DNA from: Ceratotherium simum simum
Taxonomy: Eukaryota > Chordata > Mammalia > Perissodactyla > Rhinocerotidae
Length of the DNA stretch: 64,000 nt
NCBI RefSeq assembly: GCF_000283155.1
Contig: NW_004454216.1
Span: 3,278,491 to 3,342,490 of the forward strand
Direction: 5' to 3'
Below, piece by piece: positions 1 to 10,835 of the stretch; the first letter of the stretch is position 1, and every line of letters starts with the position of its first letter. The notes under the pieces were generated by a model that made no database searches, was not told the origin of the DNA, and saw nothing but the letters and a program-made list of their open reading frames with translations. The translations under genes and the position numbers were made by a program.

Positions 1-945
1 ACTCATTAAATCATAGCTCTTCTTATTTAGTGTTTGGCAAGCATAGAGCATGTTAGATTTATTTATCATGAAATGCAACTCTTGTGATTATTTAGGTTTT
101 GGTGTGTTTGCCTCAGTCTTCATTAACTGATACACACCCACAGGTCATTCATAGTGATTAGTAGATTATCTTAAAGGATCAACTTAGATAAGTTTTTTAC
201 AGGTAAGGTGGCCACTTTTAGGCTAACAGCTTACAGAATTCAAATCAAGAAACTAGAAATTCATGATAGGACAAAGAGTGATAAAAAAAAAATCTATAGA
301 TTTTTGCCAGAAAATGTGTCATTTCAAAATTCAAATGAGAAGAATTTAAAGGAGAGAGAAACATTTTCTGGACCCAACAGGTGATAAATCTACTTTTCTC
401 TTTTGGGAAAATTCACGTAAATTGTCTGGATGGCTCTGTGCTCACTATTGTTGCAAGCGCTTTGCTCTACCCCACAGGGGAGTGTCTTCTCTTGCTAAGG
501 CATTTACATGTCTTCACATTCTACACCAAACTTAATTTTGCTGACGGGGTTAAGGCAGACCAGTAGATTTGGTGTGTGTGACTTTACTTTATCTGGTTGT
601 CTCAACTTCTCATCTTTAGGTCAAAGTGCTTAGAAAATTTGATTTGAAGGTAGAGGCTCCATTGATGATATACTCCATTGACAACGATGTTTATAGAGGA
701 GGTTTATACATTTTCCAAGCAAGATCTGTCTATGTCCAACCTTTTCCTAACTCTCCCAAGGAACTGCTAATTTAGTCGCTCAGGGTTTAAGATAGTTGAT
801 TTAGTTCCTCTGAAAACTGACCTTGAGACAAAGAGAGTTTTCTTGGTTTATTTGGGAGGTGATCCACAGAAGCAGAAATGTGGGAGGGGAAAAGTGAGAC
901 AGGGAAGGGGGAAATACCCATAAAGCATACATTTAGTTACTGAGG
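1..945. other. unassigned sequence, no gene seen
   Basis: I see no recognisable repeat, exon or RNA gene in this AT-rich stretch. The only open frame of note is a 61-codon one near 381-566, which has no family resemblance and is of the length expected by chance. Confidence 0.5.
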
Positions 946-1345
946 TGTTCACATGGGCTGAATTGTGTCCACACCCCCAAATTCATACATTGAATTTCTA
1001 ACTCCCAGTACATCAGAATGTGATTGTATTTACAGATAGGACCTTGAAAGACGTAATTAAGATAAAATGAGGTCCTTCCTATGGGTGGGTGCTGATCTAA
1101 TATGACCAGTGTCCCTATAAGAAGAGGAGATTAGGACACAGACATGTGGGTGCACAGAGGAAAGACCATGTGAAGACACAGAGAAGGTGGCTATCTGCAA
1201 GCCAGGGAGAAAGGCTTCAGAAGAAACAAGCCTGCTGATGCCATCTTGGACTTCTAGCCTCCAGAACTGTGAGAAAGAAAACTTCTGTTGTTTAAGCCAC
1301 CCAGTTTGGGGTATTTTGTTATGGCAGCCCTAGCACATTAATCTT
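946..1345 (+). mobile_element. MaLR-type solo LTR (MLT1/MST-like)
   Basis: The block reads as a mammalian MaLR LTR in sense orientation. It opens with a GGGCTGAATTGTGTCC-like motif, has CCCTATAAGAAGAGGAGATTAG in the middle and CCTCCAGAACTGTGAGAAA followed by GTTTAAGCCACCCAGT near the end, and closes with TTATGGCAGCCCTAGCA. These are standard landmarks of the family. There is no internal region beside it, so it is a solo LTR left by recombination between two LTRs. Subfamily is uncertain, the edges are accurate to about 10 bp, and I did not find a convincing 5-bp target duplication. Confidence 0.8.
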
Positions 1346-1799
1346 TGGAGACAAGGGATCAGTCCTGCTGGATTGCTGTTCTATTACTGGAAGAGTGTAG
1401 AACTTGCCTCAGGATTGTCCCACCAGAGGATGGAAAGGCCAGACCATCTATCCACCAACTCTTATCCTCTACTGGGGTGGGTTGCTGCTCAGGGCATTAA
1501 CCTCCTCTACATTTCCAGCTGCAATTGCACATGGCTGAGTGGTTTGTGCCTCATGTAAGATACTGGCTATGGGCCTGGGCCTCACAAGGGCTGGCCTAAA
1601 ATCAGATGAGCCCAGGGGATGTGGTGTATTATGAGCATCTGGGACACTCCTAGTTTTTAATATATGGTGATGTAGCCCACTAGTTAATGTAGACAGGTAA
1701 GTTACTGTGCTCAAAGCTTGGCCTCTCAGGGAAGCCTGGGCAGCTTACCCTTTTTTTCCATTTATCTTTAGCTTTTTTATTTCTGTTATCCTTGTTGCA

Positions 1800-2225
1800 G
1801 GGTGGGTTTTCTGGGAAGTAGACATGGAAATGTCATTTAGAATGCAAGAATTTTATTAAAAAGTGCTCTTGGGATTAACACTTGTAGGAGAAGAAGGGAA
1901 TCTAGCCCCGGAAGAGGGAAACATTACGTCATGATACAGTCACAACAAAAGCCTCCGTGACCCCCACAGAGAACTCTGAGGCTGAGAGAGCTCTTCACAG
2001 TTGTCCTGAGTTGGGACGCTGGTGAGACTTGGTATTCCCAGAGGAACCAGATATTGGAGGCAGGCTTCCCCTGGGAAGGAGTCATGATCATTGGCCAAGC
2101 AGTTCTCATCAGCCAAGGGAAATTCCTGGTGAGGGCTGACCACTAAAGGATGCCAGTTGGTAGCACCCTCAGCAGTTGGTAGAACAGGTCCTTCAGTCAT
2201 GAAGGGGGTTCTGGGTGGCACAGCA
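1800..2225 (-). repeat. possible ancient interspersed repeat, family not assigned
   Basis: This stretch is more GC-rich than its flanks and has the feel of a dispersed mammalian repeat, with motifs such as CAACAAAAGCCTCC and CTCATCAGCCAAGGGAAATTC. I could not name the family. An AATAAA-like signal on the minus strand near 1851 suggests an LTR or retroposon end. Two overlapping minus-strand open frames (61 and 93 codons) lie inside it and look incidental. Confidence 0.3.
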
Positions 2226-4320
2226 TGGTGTCAACTACACACATGTGGCTGGGTAGATACAGACAGCCAGAGTCTGTTCTCTTGACTGGCCCTGTACAGT
2301 CTATAACTTCTCCTCTTCTGACTGTCTTTCTTCATGTAACAAGTCAAAGGCTGGTAAGGTGAAAAAAAAAAAAATCTAGATTAGAACTGAGGATGGTGTT
2401 GGGCATTTAGGCTCTCATGCTCCAGCTCAATTTTGAACAGTACTCTGAATTGGGTTAAAGTCACTGGGAACTGGTACAGCTAGTAAGAAAGCAACACTGT
2501 GATTTCTCCTTGGCTGCTCCGTTAGTAAGCTCACAGTGGTGATAGTAGTGGATATGCTGATCAACAGGGCACAATTAGATTTTTCCAGGGTCTTGGATAT
2601 AATAACCAAAATATTGCCAAAGCCCAGAGCGAACTTGATGTTCATTGACTCCATAATTTCTAACCTGTCCTGCTCCAGTCTAAAGCAGAGGCTGTAGATA
2701 GACTCTGCTCATCCACGTCAATATGTGAAAAGAGCATATTAAAATTAACTTTAGGTGTCCACCCTGTCTCTTTATTTTATTCAGACCACCTTCCATTTGC
2801 CATCCTGATCCACAGCTTCTCTCTGTAACTTGGGAGGCAATCTCTTTGGATAGCCTGGTTGTAATGATTCATTTTGGGCATGCTTCCTTTGTTTAACCTC
2901 AGCAGACTGCATTAGACACAGTTCTGGCATTCACCTCCTGGCCCTGTAAAGAAAGACTTTAAATAAATGAGTGTCTAATTCCAGCTCCCAACCAGAGGGA
3001 TATTTGTGAGCTAGCTCATTTCTTGCCTTCCCGGTCTTCTGATGGAACTCAGGAGCATATTTACATTGTCAAGCCATGTGTCCCTAATTTTGCTCCAGAA
3101 GATCTAATCTATATATTAAGGAACACTGCTGGAAGCCCCATGGACAGATTTATGGGACTATTCATTTTTTAAATTGACCAAGATATTTACTTGGTCTCAC
3201 TTGAGTGGGGCCATGAAGAAAGATCTCCAGGTCCAGATGCAGATAAAATTATCTTGAAGCCAAAATTCACTCACTTTACAACTTGGGGATGATCCTTTTT
3301 CTCGTAATAGAAACACTCTATTTTCAGGATGCTGATCTCTCCTGTGAGACCCCTGAGGCTGCCCTCATTGGGCTCTCCTCCACATTGATTGTACCCCAGC
3401 CCATTAGTTCCTCTGTAGGGAACTGGCTTTAAGGCAAAACAATTCCTAGAAATATATCCAGGTCCCACCGAAGGAGGGCAGGCTACTGAGCAGTGAGTCA
3501 GACAGATAGTAAGGAGGAAGAGGGATTTGATAGTGAGGAAGCAGAGAACAAGATTTGGTACAAGGACAATAAACTTTGATTACATAATAGTGAAACTATC
3601 CTAGGCAATAACAAGGACAAGCTGCTGCCTCAGTAGTTCCTGAAATAGATAGATCAAATTTAGCAGACAAGGGAGAGAGAGAAGCAGACTGAAGGAAGCA
3701 GAGATGAAGATCATCTAATGAGGATGTCATCTAAACTCCACAATGTTGATCCTTGGAATGCACAGCATGTTTTGTTTTTGCACTTGTGTATAACTTTGCT
3801 CAATAGCACCAGAGGTTTCATTCACTAAAGCCACACCATTTGGGTCATGGCAGTAGGCCAAGCTAGTTTAACCCTGGAGTCAATGTGGGCCAACCTTTCC
3901 TGGATATTTGAGAGCTGATGATACAGAAGCAACAGGATTGTATGACTTGGAAACACAGAACTTTCTCTTATAGGCTTTATAATAACACAGAAACCAGACT
4001 GCTTCTTTTGAAATAAAAACAAAAAGTGTAACATCCAAAGCACACAACGAAGGACACAAAAGCACAGATAATAACTCCTACTACACTTTTGTCATTACAA
4101 AGCGTCACTGATTGGCTCCTACAAGCTGAGAACTTTCAGGGGTGCTTCTGTTGGTAACCTAAGGAAATAGATGACTCAGTCCTAGCCCCTAAAGCAGGTC
4201 CAGTCTATAGACAAGGGGAATAAACAAGTAAAGTATACAGATTTATGGGTGAAGAAATGTACGGAGGAAGGAACCACAATGAGGTCCACTACATATATTA
4301 ATGCTTAGCCCCTAGAACAA
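2226..4320. other. unassigned sequence, no gene seen
   Basis: This is a stretch of about 2.1 kb in which I recognise no repeat family, exon or RNA gene. Several open frames of 60-75 codons occur on the minus strand (for example 3271-3468 and 3825-4043), but none shows a domain or has open neighbours in phase. Confidence 0.45.
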
Positions 4321-4324
4321 ACCT

Positions 4325-4500
4325 CTCTCAGCTAGGAGGGCATTTTGGGATGATCCAGTCTAACCCTCTCATTTTACAGATGAGGAGAAAAGTAAATTGC
4401 TCAGGATCAAATAGCTAGTTATTCACAGTGAGGAGATTAGAGTCAAAAGGACTTAAGCCCAGCTCAGTGCATTGTTATACCAGATTCAGTGGTCAATAAA
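4325..4500 (-). repeat. MIR-type SINE fragment
   Basis: The stretch contains CTCATTTTACAGATGAGGAGAAA, then AGTAAATTGCTCAGGATCAAATAGCTAGT, which is the antisense form of the MIR core (TTGACCTTGGGCAAGTTAC and CTCAGTTTCCTCATCTGTAAAAT in consensus). Divergence is high, as expected of an element that stopped moving before the eutherian radiation. Confidence 0.65.
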
Positions 4501-5109
4501 GAATTTGGATGACTGAATGCTAAGCAAAAAATAAAGCAATAATAAAAAAATAAATAATAGAAAATCTTTCCCATTTCTCATGGAAATACAGTTTGGCTGG
4601 AGGAAAAGAAAACTCACATTAAAAAATATCTGCTAATAAATGAAGTAGGACATAAAATTTAATGTCGATTAAAATACTTTATTAGAGTGAACTCATTTTT
4701 AAATCTATCTTCTAGAAGAAAACTAAAGCCTATAGATCAAAACATTGCGAAATAATAAAGCAACTATTGACCTAAAGAACGCAAAAGAGCATGGAGAAAA
4801 TCTGAACATGTGCTCATCATCAAGTCAAAGCATTATTTGTCTGCAACTGCTGTAATTAGCAAATATGTATAAGCAAAGCAGCTATTTTTGAATAATGATT
4901 GAATAAATTGAATAAATACCTCAAGGTTGAAAAGGACAATATTAAATTCTGCTTGGATATAAAATCTCTGGATTGAACATTATGCACCAACGTCCATATG
5001 TCTAATATGACATAAACAAGGGGGAAAACTCAGTTATGTAGAAAAATTAAAGAAAAAGTTAGTGCCTTCTAGATAAAAAACAAATACTCAGTATGGTATA
5101 TATGCCTCC

Positions 5110-5600
5110 ATAATGTGGTGTTTGCCTATGCGTCCAGCCTCATCTCCTTCCATGTCTTTCCTTTGCCGTACATTCAGCCACACCAAATGACTGACAGCTC
5201 CCTGAATATGTCTGGTTCCATGTTTTCTCCCTCTCCCAGCTTATACTTAGCCTCCTTAAATCCCTTTCCCTTTTCATCTCATTTCCGTTTATCCCTCATC
5301 CCATTGCCAAGCTTTGACTTGCTCTGAAGGATTCAATTCCTACTTCCTCTGTCCTGTCCTCCTGCCTGGCCCCACCATTTGGATTAATTATCCCTTTTTT
5401 TTGCTCCATGGTATCCAGAGCACATAGGTTTCTCTCATTCCATTTGTTAAGCTTATCTATAAATTGCATTGTTGCTTCTTGCTCTCGTCTACTGCAGTCT
5501 ATACTCAAATATAGGGACTGCTTCTTCTTCTTCTTGGCATCACCAGGTTTGGGGCACTTAGTGGCATTCAGTGCATGTTTGTTGAATAAACAATCAGACA
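5110..5600 (+). repeat. L2 LINE 3' region
   Basis: The block is pyrimidine-rich with clustered CCT/TCC motifs and ends in TTGGGGCACTTAGTGGCATTC followed by GTTTGTTGAATAAACAATC. This matches the L2 3' end, whose consensus closes with an AGTAGGCGCTCAATAAATATTTGTTGAATGAATG-like tail. The open frames at 5115-5327 and 5408-5656 fall inside it and are by-products of that composition. Confidence 0.6.
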
Positions 5601-6255
5601 CTCTTATCCCCCTGCTCAAAGAGGACATTGTGATGTGTCCAAAGAGGGCGATGTGATCTTCTGAAATGGAGAGGAGTGGTTCTCTTCCCATGTCATCAAG
5701 CTTGTTACTAAATCACATGTGGAGTGATCTCTCAGGCGCTTGCCTTGAGACCTGTCATAAACTCTGGAGAGCTCACTGCCGTGCGTGGGATTTGGGCAGC
5801 TTTTGATAATGTTTGGTGATATGGTATTCATTATCCTTCCAATGGTGCTGATGACACTTCAGAGATGAGACAGAACAAGAGAAAGCAAAAAATGACGCTT
5901 AGAGAAAAGCAGAACTGAGCTCATTTTTCCAGAAACAGCATGTAGATATTTGATTACTTGAATGGGACCACAAATCGCATCAAAAGGGGGGCAGTAAACC
6001 CACCCCAGTGTATCAGAGAAGGAGCTGGAAACTTTACTTAAAGCCATAAAACCAAAAAAGGAGAAAAGAACAATACAATAACTGTCCAGCCAGAAGGTTA
6101 CGCAAAAGGGCTCCACAGAGCATGAGCAACGCTCAGTATTTCCATATAAAACCTGAATCATTTGTCAGACACTCAAAATCATCATAGGCTTTAAAATGTC
6201 TTTAATAACTTTTTATTGTATATGGACACTAATAAGCAACCCCCCCCACTGACAT
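5601..6255. other. unassigned sequence, no gene seen
   Basis: No repeat or gene recognised. A 100-codon minus-strand frame (5859-6161) is open here but shows no domain, has no supporting neighbours and is AT-driven. Confidence 0.45.
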
Positions 6256-6259
6256 TTGT

Positions 6260-6425
6260 AGAGTTTGAATTATTGCCCAAGTGTTTGTCAATTAGTTGTA
6301 TATCTTCTTTTGTAAATTATAAATTTGCCATTTTCCTATTATGGACTCAGCATTTTTCTTAGTGATCTGAATAAATTCTTTATTTAATAAAACTATTACT
6401 TCATTGCTTAGAATTTTTCATTTGA
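6260..6425 (-). repeat. possible old L1 fragment
   Basis: TATATCTTCTTTTGTAAATTA and the following T-rich run resemble the antisense of the distal L1 ORF2 region found in old mammalian L1 copies. The match is short and diverged, so this is tentative. Confidence 0.3.
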
Positions 6426-6468
6426 GAAAATTAAATGTGTATCAAAAGAACTAATATTTTGTGTGTGT

Positions 6469-6577
6469 GAGGAAGATTATCCCTGAGCTAACACCTGTTG
6501 CCAATCCTCCTCTTTTTTGCTGAGGAACATTGGCCCTGGGCTAACATCCGTGCCCATCTTCCTCTGCTGTATATGTT
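6469..6577 (-). mobile_element. ERE SINE, 5'-truncated (perissodactyl)
   Basis: Read on the minus strand this is the tail half of an ERE SINE. The plus strand shows CCTGAGCTAACACCTGTTG, CCAATCCTCCTCTTTTTTGC, TGAGGAACATTGGCCCTGGG, CTAACATCCGTGCCCATC in order, which are two tail modules in antisense. The tRNA-like head is missing, and the homology stops about 6577, before a TG-rich stretch. No target duplication was found, so truncation could be by incomplete reverse transcription or later loss. Confidence 0.8.
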
Positions 6578-6739
6578 CTGTGTGTGTGTGTTGATGTGTG
6601 CATATATGGAGAAGTGGGTAGCAAAAAAAAAAAAGAAAAACCTGGTAAATCATACAGTGTGTCAAAAGGTGATGTATGTGCTGTAAAAAAAAAGAGAAAA
6701 ATAGAGCAAGTGTGGAGTTCTGGGAATAGGGGTTCAGAT

Positions 6740-7153
6740 TAAATAGGGTGTCTGGGGTAGCTTTCATTGATGGATGACATTTGAACAAAGGCCTGAGGAA
6801 AACAAGAGAAAGAGTCATGTGAGGGTTTGGGGACATGCTTTCTAGATAAAGGAAGCTACCTGTGCAAGGATGTGTGGCAGGAGAATCCCTGGTGGTCCTG
6901 GGGAATACCAAGGAGGCCAGAGTGACTGGAACAGAATCAGGGAAGTGAGAATTTTAAGAGATGAAGTCAAAGAGAAAAGGAGGTCGATCATGTGAGATCT
7001 GGTCAGTCATTGGAAGGACTTTGGGTTTTCTTCTGAGTGAAACGGAAAGCATGGAGTGACATGACTTAGGTTTTAACCAAATCACTCTGGCTGTTAGATT
7101 GAAACCTATTGTGGAGAAGCACGGATAAGAACAAAGAAACCTATTAGGAGGCT
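6740..7153 (-). repeat. ancient repeat, probably L2-related, left half
   Basis: The sequence contains motifs of a very old mammalian repeat (GACATTTGAACAAAGGCCTGAG, GGAAAGCATGGAGTGACATGA, CAAATCACTCTGGCTG). The same repeat resumes at 7649 after a MaLR LTR, which shows that this element is older than the LTR. The family label is tentative. Confidence 0.5.
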
Positions 7154-7643
7154 AGTATTAGTTTCCTATTGCTGCTGTAACAAATTACCACGAATGCGGC
7201 TTAAAACAGCACAAATTGATTATCTTACAGTCCTGGAGGTCAGAAATCTGAAGTGGCTCTCACTGGGCTGGGATCAAGGAGTTGACAGGACTGTGTTTCT
7301 TCTGGAGGCTCAAGGGGAGAATCTGTTCTCTAGCGCTTTACAGCTTCTAGAGGTTGCCCACTCTCCTTGACTGGTGGCTTCCTTCCAGAAATTGTATCAC
7401 TCCGAGCTCTGCTTTCTTCATTGTATCTCCTCTGGCTGTGGCTCTCCCACCTCCCTCTTATATGTACTCTTGTTATCACACTGGGCCTACCCGGACGATT
7501 CAGGACAATCTCTCCATCTCAAAATCCTTAACTCAATCACAATCTGCAAAGTCTCTTGCTGTATATGGTAACATAGTCACGGGTTCTGGGGTACAGGACA
7601 TGAGCATCTTATTGCAGAGGGAGGCATTGATTTGTCCATCATA
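7154..7643 (-). mobile_element. MaLR-type solo LTR (MLT1-like) nested in an older repeat
   Basis: The block starts with GTTTCCTATTGCTGCTGTAAC and AATTACCACGAATGCGGCTT, continues with CAGTCCTGGAGGTCAGAAATC and CCCGGACGATTCAGGACAATC, and ends near AACATAGTCACGGGTTCTGG, all landmarks of an antisense MLT1-like LTR. A 5-bp duplication AGGCT flanks it (7149-7153 and 7644-7648), the length expected for MaLR integration. It splits an older repeat into two collinear parts. The 96-codon plus-strand open frame within it (7354-7644) is not a gene. Confidence 0.85.
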
Positions 7644-7648
7644 AGGCT

Positions 7649-7840
7649 GTTACAGTAACCCAGGCAGAAGATGATGGTGACTTGGAATAGGATGTTACAG
7701 TGAAGATAATGGAGAAAGGCTGGATTTTAGATAATATTTTGAAATTAATGTCAAAGAGTATTTCCTAATGGATTAGCTTTGGGGTGTGATGGAAGAGAGA
7801 GAGAGATGAGTCGAGAATGACTCAAGTATCCAAAGTTCAA
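7649..7840 (-). repeat. ancient repeat, probably L2-related, right half
   Basis: GTTACAGTAACCCAGGCAGA, GATGATGGTGACTTGGAATAG and a GTGTGATGGAAGAGAG stretch continue the old repeat interrupted at 7153, in the order expected for one element split by an insertion. Confidence 0.5.
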
Positions 7841-7844
7841 TGAT

Positions 7845-7920
7845 CCTGTGCTCTTTGAGGGCAGGGGCCATATCTGTCTTCTTTACTTACTGGTAAATGC
7901 CCAATAAATATTCACCAACT
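7845..7920 (+). repeat. L2 LINE 3' terminus
   Basis: CTTTGAGGGCAGGGGCCATA followed by ATGCCCAATAAATATTCACC is the usual L2 3' end (GAGGGCAGGGAC, then CAATAAATATTTG in consensus). Confidence 0.65.
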
Positions 7921-7924
7921 TTAA

Positions 7925-8379
7925 ATTTTCTTATTACAAAAAATAAGCACAATTAGGGAAAACTAGAAAATGGAGGAATAAAACGGCAAAAAAACACCCT
8001 TATCCCCAAACCTGCAAAAATACTTTTAACATTTTTTACTATTTGGTTCAAAATTTTATTATATAAGTAATCTTTTCTTTTTACATTTTTGTGGTAGCAC
8101 TAAATCTGCCATTTTGTGCCCTGAAACTATATTTTAACTTAACATTTTCCCATGTTTATAGTCTTCATTGACATCAATTTTGCTAACTTTTACACTATTT
8201 CTTTCAGTGGATGTTTTATAATTTAAGTAATCATTCCTTTATTGTTGGACATTCAGGTAGTTTTAGCATTTTCACTGATACAAAGTCATAGTTAACATGT
8301 TCCTTACATATTTTTCCATATTATATTCTTAGGTTAGAGTCCCAGTAGTAAGATTACTGACACAAAGTATGACATTTTT
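7925..8379 (-). repeat. old L1 fragment, left part
   Basis: The plus strand shows the antisense of a distal L1 ORF2/3' UTR: TTCCTTACATATTTTTCCATA, TATTCTTAGGTTAGAGTCCC and AGTAAGATTACTGACACAAAG, in the same order as in old mammalian L1 copies. It is interrupted at 8380 by an ERE SINE and resumes at 8605. Confidence 0.5.
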
Positions 8380-8592
8380 GAGCCAGCCCCATGGTGTAGT
8401 GGTTAAGTTTGGCACGCTCCACTTCGGTGGCCCGATTCATGGTTTGGATCCCGGGTGTGGACCTACACCACTTGTCAGCTGTGCTGTGGTGGTGTCCCAC
8501 ATGCAAAGTAGAGGAAGATTGGCACAGATGTTAGTGCAAGGCGAATCTTTCTCAACAAAAAAAAAAAAAAAAAAGAAAGAAAGAAAAACAAA
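8380..8592 (+). mobile_element. ERE SINE with target-site duplication
   Basis: A diverged ERE of about 213 bp. The A box (TGGTGTAGTGGTTAAG) and a B-box-like GGTTTGGATCCCGGG are visible, followed by AGTAGAGGAAGATTGGCACAGATGTTAG and an 18-A run. A 12-bp duplication TATGACATTTTT flanks the copy (8368-8379 and 8593-8604), showing L1-mediated insertion. It sits inside an older antisense L1. A chance open frame (8369-8617) runs across it. Confidence 0.92.
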
Positions 8593-8604
8593 TATGACAT
8601 TTTT

Positions 8605-8940
8605 TCATAAATTTTGATGCAGAGTGCCAAGTTGTTTACAAAACAGTTATTCTAATTTCTGTTATCAAATCTAATGTGTGAGTATACCAGCATCTATGAA
8701 TTCTTCGCAGTAATAAGTACTGTTACCAAAAAATATTCCCTTTAATTAGCTAAAAAACAGCATGTCATGTTTTTAAAACTGTTGATTCCTTTTCCTTTGT
8801 TTGTCAACCAGCTATAATTCCTCTTTTGTGAATTATCTTTTCATATTCTTTTCTTTCATCTATTATATTATCTTTTCTTATTAATATATCTGGAGTCTCT
8901 AATTAATACAACTATAAATTCTCTATTAAATGTATTTTTA
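8605..8940 (-). repeat. old L1 fragment, right part
   Basis: The sequence continues the L1 interrupted by the ERE: AATTCCTCTTTTGTGAATTA, CTTTTCATATTCTTTTC, TTATTAATATATCTGGAGTC resemble the antisense ORF2 region. Diverged, with an uncertain right edge. Confidence 0.4.
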
Positions 8941-10030
8941 ATAAAATTGATTATAAATCAGGAAAAAAGTATGCACATATCTAAAGGGCAAAAAAGTTAC
9001 ATATGGACACGGTAAGAACACAATAAACACAAGAAGCAGGATGGACACAGAGCCAGGCTACAGTCATCAGATTCAAGCGGATTTGAGTCCCCTGCTCAGC
9101 AAGCTGGTCTTCTCCTGGAGACACTCCCTCTGTGTTTCTATCTGAAACATCTACATGGATCAGGTAAAACATCTAAGACAAAAAAGGATTTTGAAGGACT
9201 GCTTCTCTAAAAGAACTTCCAAATAGATGGGAAGAAAGAGAAAAAATCAGAAACCTGATTTTTTAAATGAATATAAACCATATTTTATTTCATTTTTCTC
9301 GGAAACTAGTTCAAATGAGATTGGATAACAAAAAGTCATAAGTAATAAAAGCTATCTACAAAACAATGGACTAAGCAACTTGATAAATTGCAAAGGGGAT
9401 GGAGGATTTTGGATGTCATGGGACAAGATATTGCTTTCACTTCTTTTTTTTCAACTCTTCAGTTAATATCCGCAGGAGTAAGAGCACAATAATATATCTT
9501 GAAATGGTGCTGTATTAAGCGATGTTGTAAACATGGATAATGACTGAGAAACTACTTATCTGGAACTTGAAAAGGTTACAAATATGGACTCAAATAAAAA
9601 TGAGATTAAACTGAGAGAATGTGAACTAGTACATCTGGGAAGAAACCAAATCAGATTCAGAGTCCTCCTGAGACATCTGGTAAGTGGTAATATTGGAAAA
9701 TACAGAGAAAGTAGGTAGCTAAATAAACATAAAGTTATAATAGGACTTTGAGATAAAAAAAGTCAATGTGATTTGAACTGTATAAAGAAAATTTTTTAAA
9801 AAGTAAAGAAGAAAATGAAATGGGAAGCAGTAATCAATTCTATTCTTAAACTTTTGCGGGCAGCTACTCTATGAAACATATTTAGACAGTCAAGCCAACG
9901 GTAGTTAGAAAATAGAAGAAGTTATTTGGGAAGAAAAGGCTCTCATAAACAGATAGGTTTATGTGACAACCTGAATCACCCCGCAGACACCACTGCAAAG
10001 TATGTTGCCATTCTCTGCAGCATGTCCTAT
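8941..10030. other. unassigned sequence, no gene seen
   Basis: I recognise no repeat, exon or RNA gene. Short open frames here (for example 8981-9172 minus) show no domains. Confidence 0.45.
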
Positions 10031-10500
10031 TTTGCAATAATTTGTTTAAACTCTGAAACTGTTCACCCCTCCTCTTTTCCCGTTCTCATTGCCATTGTCA
10101 TTGTCCTTCTCCAGGCTCTCATCCTTTCTTGCCTGGATTATCACTACTCAGTTGGTTTACCAGCTTTTGCTCATGCTATTGCTTTGGACTGGAAATCTCT
10201 TGCTACCGTCTCATCCTAAAAACACTTTGTTCATCCTTCAACCTTAGTTCAAATGCGTCTCCCTCTCAGTGTTTGTGGACTGCCCATCTCCCACCAAATT
10301 AGATTTAATTGCTTCTCACTTGTAGCTGTACTACTTGTATTCATTGTGTTAGTTAATTAATTACATCCTTTTCTCCCCAATCAATTTGAAGCTTCTTCAG
10401 AGCATAAAGCAATTTTCATTCATTTTATTTATTTCCTCCATTTTCTATAACAACTAACCTTGTATACAGAAGGTGCTTAATACATGTTTTTTGAATTGAA
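10030..10500 (+). repeat. L2 LINE 3' region
   Basis: CCAGGCTCTCATCCTTTCTTGCCTGGATTAT, then GTTCATCCTTCAACCTTAGTTCAAATG, then AAGGTGCTTAATACATG followed by TTTTTGAATTGAATG trace the L2 order from distal ORF to terminal tail. The 97-codon open frame at 9926-10219 overlaps it and carries decayed L2 sequence at best. Confidence 0.6.
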
Positions 10501-10639
10501 TGTCAAAAACTACATCACTATTTCCAGAAACGAGGTTCATCCTCACCAACAAGTGACTTAAGGTGAGCTGGTCTGTAGGCTGGGTCTTAAGACCCATAGG
10601 CCAGGCACGCCCACCTCGACAGGGGAGAAGAAACTAACT

Positions 10640-10835
10640 TTTACAGTAAATGATTGCCATTTTTCAAGGCCCTAAAGTAGTTCCTTTACATGGATTAACC
10701 CACTGTATCCTCACAACTACCCTGGGATGTAGACTCTATTAGCCTCATCTTGCAGAAGAGGAAGCTACAGATAAGAAATGTGACTAGAAAGTAGTGGGCA
10801 GGATTTGAACCTTGATCTGCCAACTCTGATACCCA
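10640..10835 (-). repeat. MIR SINE
   Basis: Antisense MIR landmarks appear in order: CATGGATTAACCCACTG, CTCACAACTACCCTGGGATG, ACTCTATTAGCCTCATCTTG, GAAGCTACAGA, then AGTGGGCAGGATTTGAACC. Confidence 0.75.

Noticed and set aside
3271..3468. Minus-strand frame with a Cys-containing end, considered as a Gag-type zinc knuckle
   Set aside because: The spacing of Cys and His needed for a CCHC knuckle is absent, and no adjoining retroviral sequence was seen.
5859..6161. 100-codon minus-strand open frame
   Set aside because: No domain, signal or neighbouring exon-like frame; the length is compatible with chance in this window.
10581..10596. 16-bp perfect palindrome TGGGTCTTAAGACCCA
   Set aside because: A palindrome of 8-bp half-length is expected about once by chance in 64 kb, and nothing nearby suggests a function.
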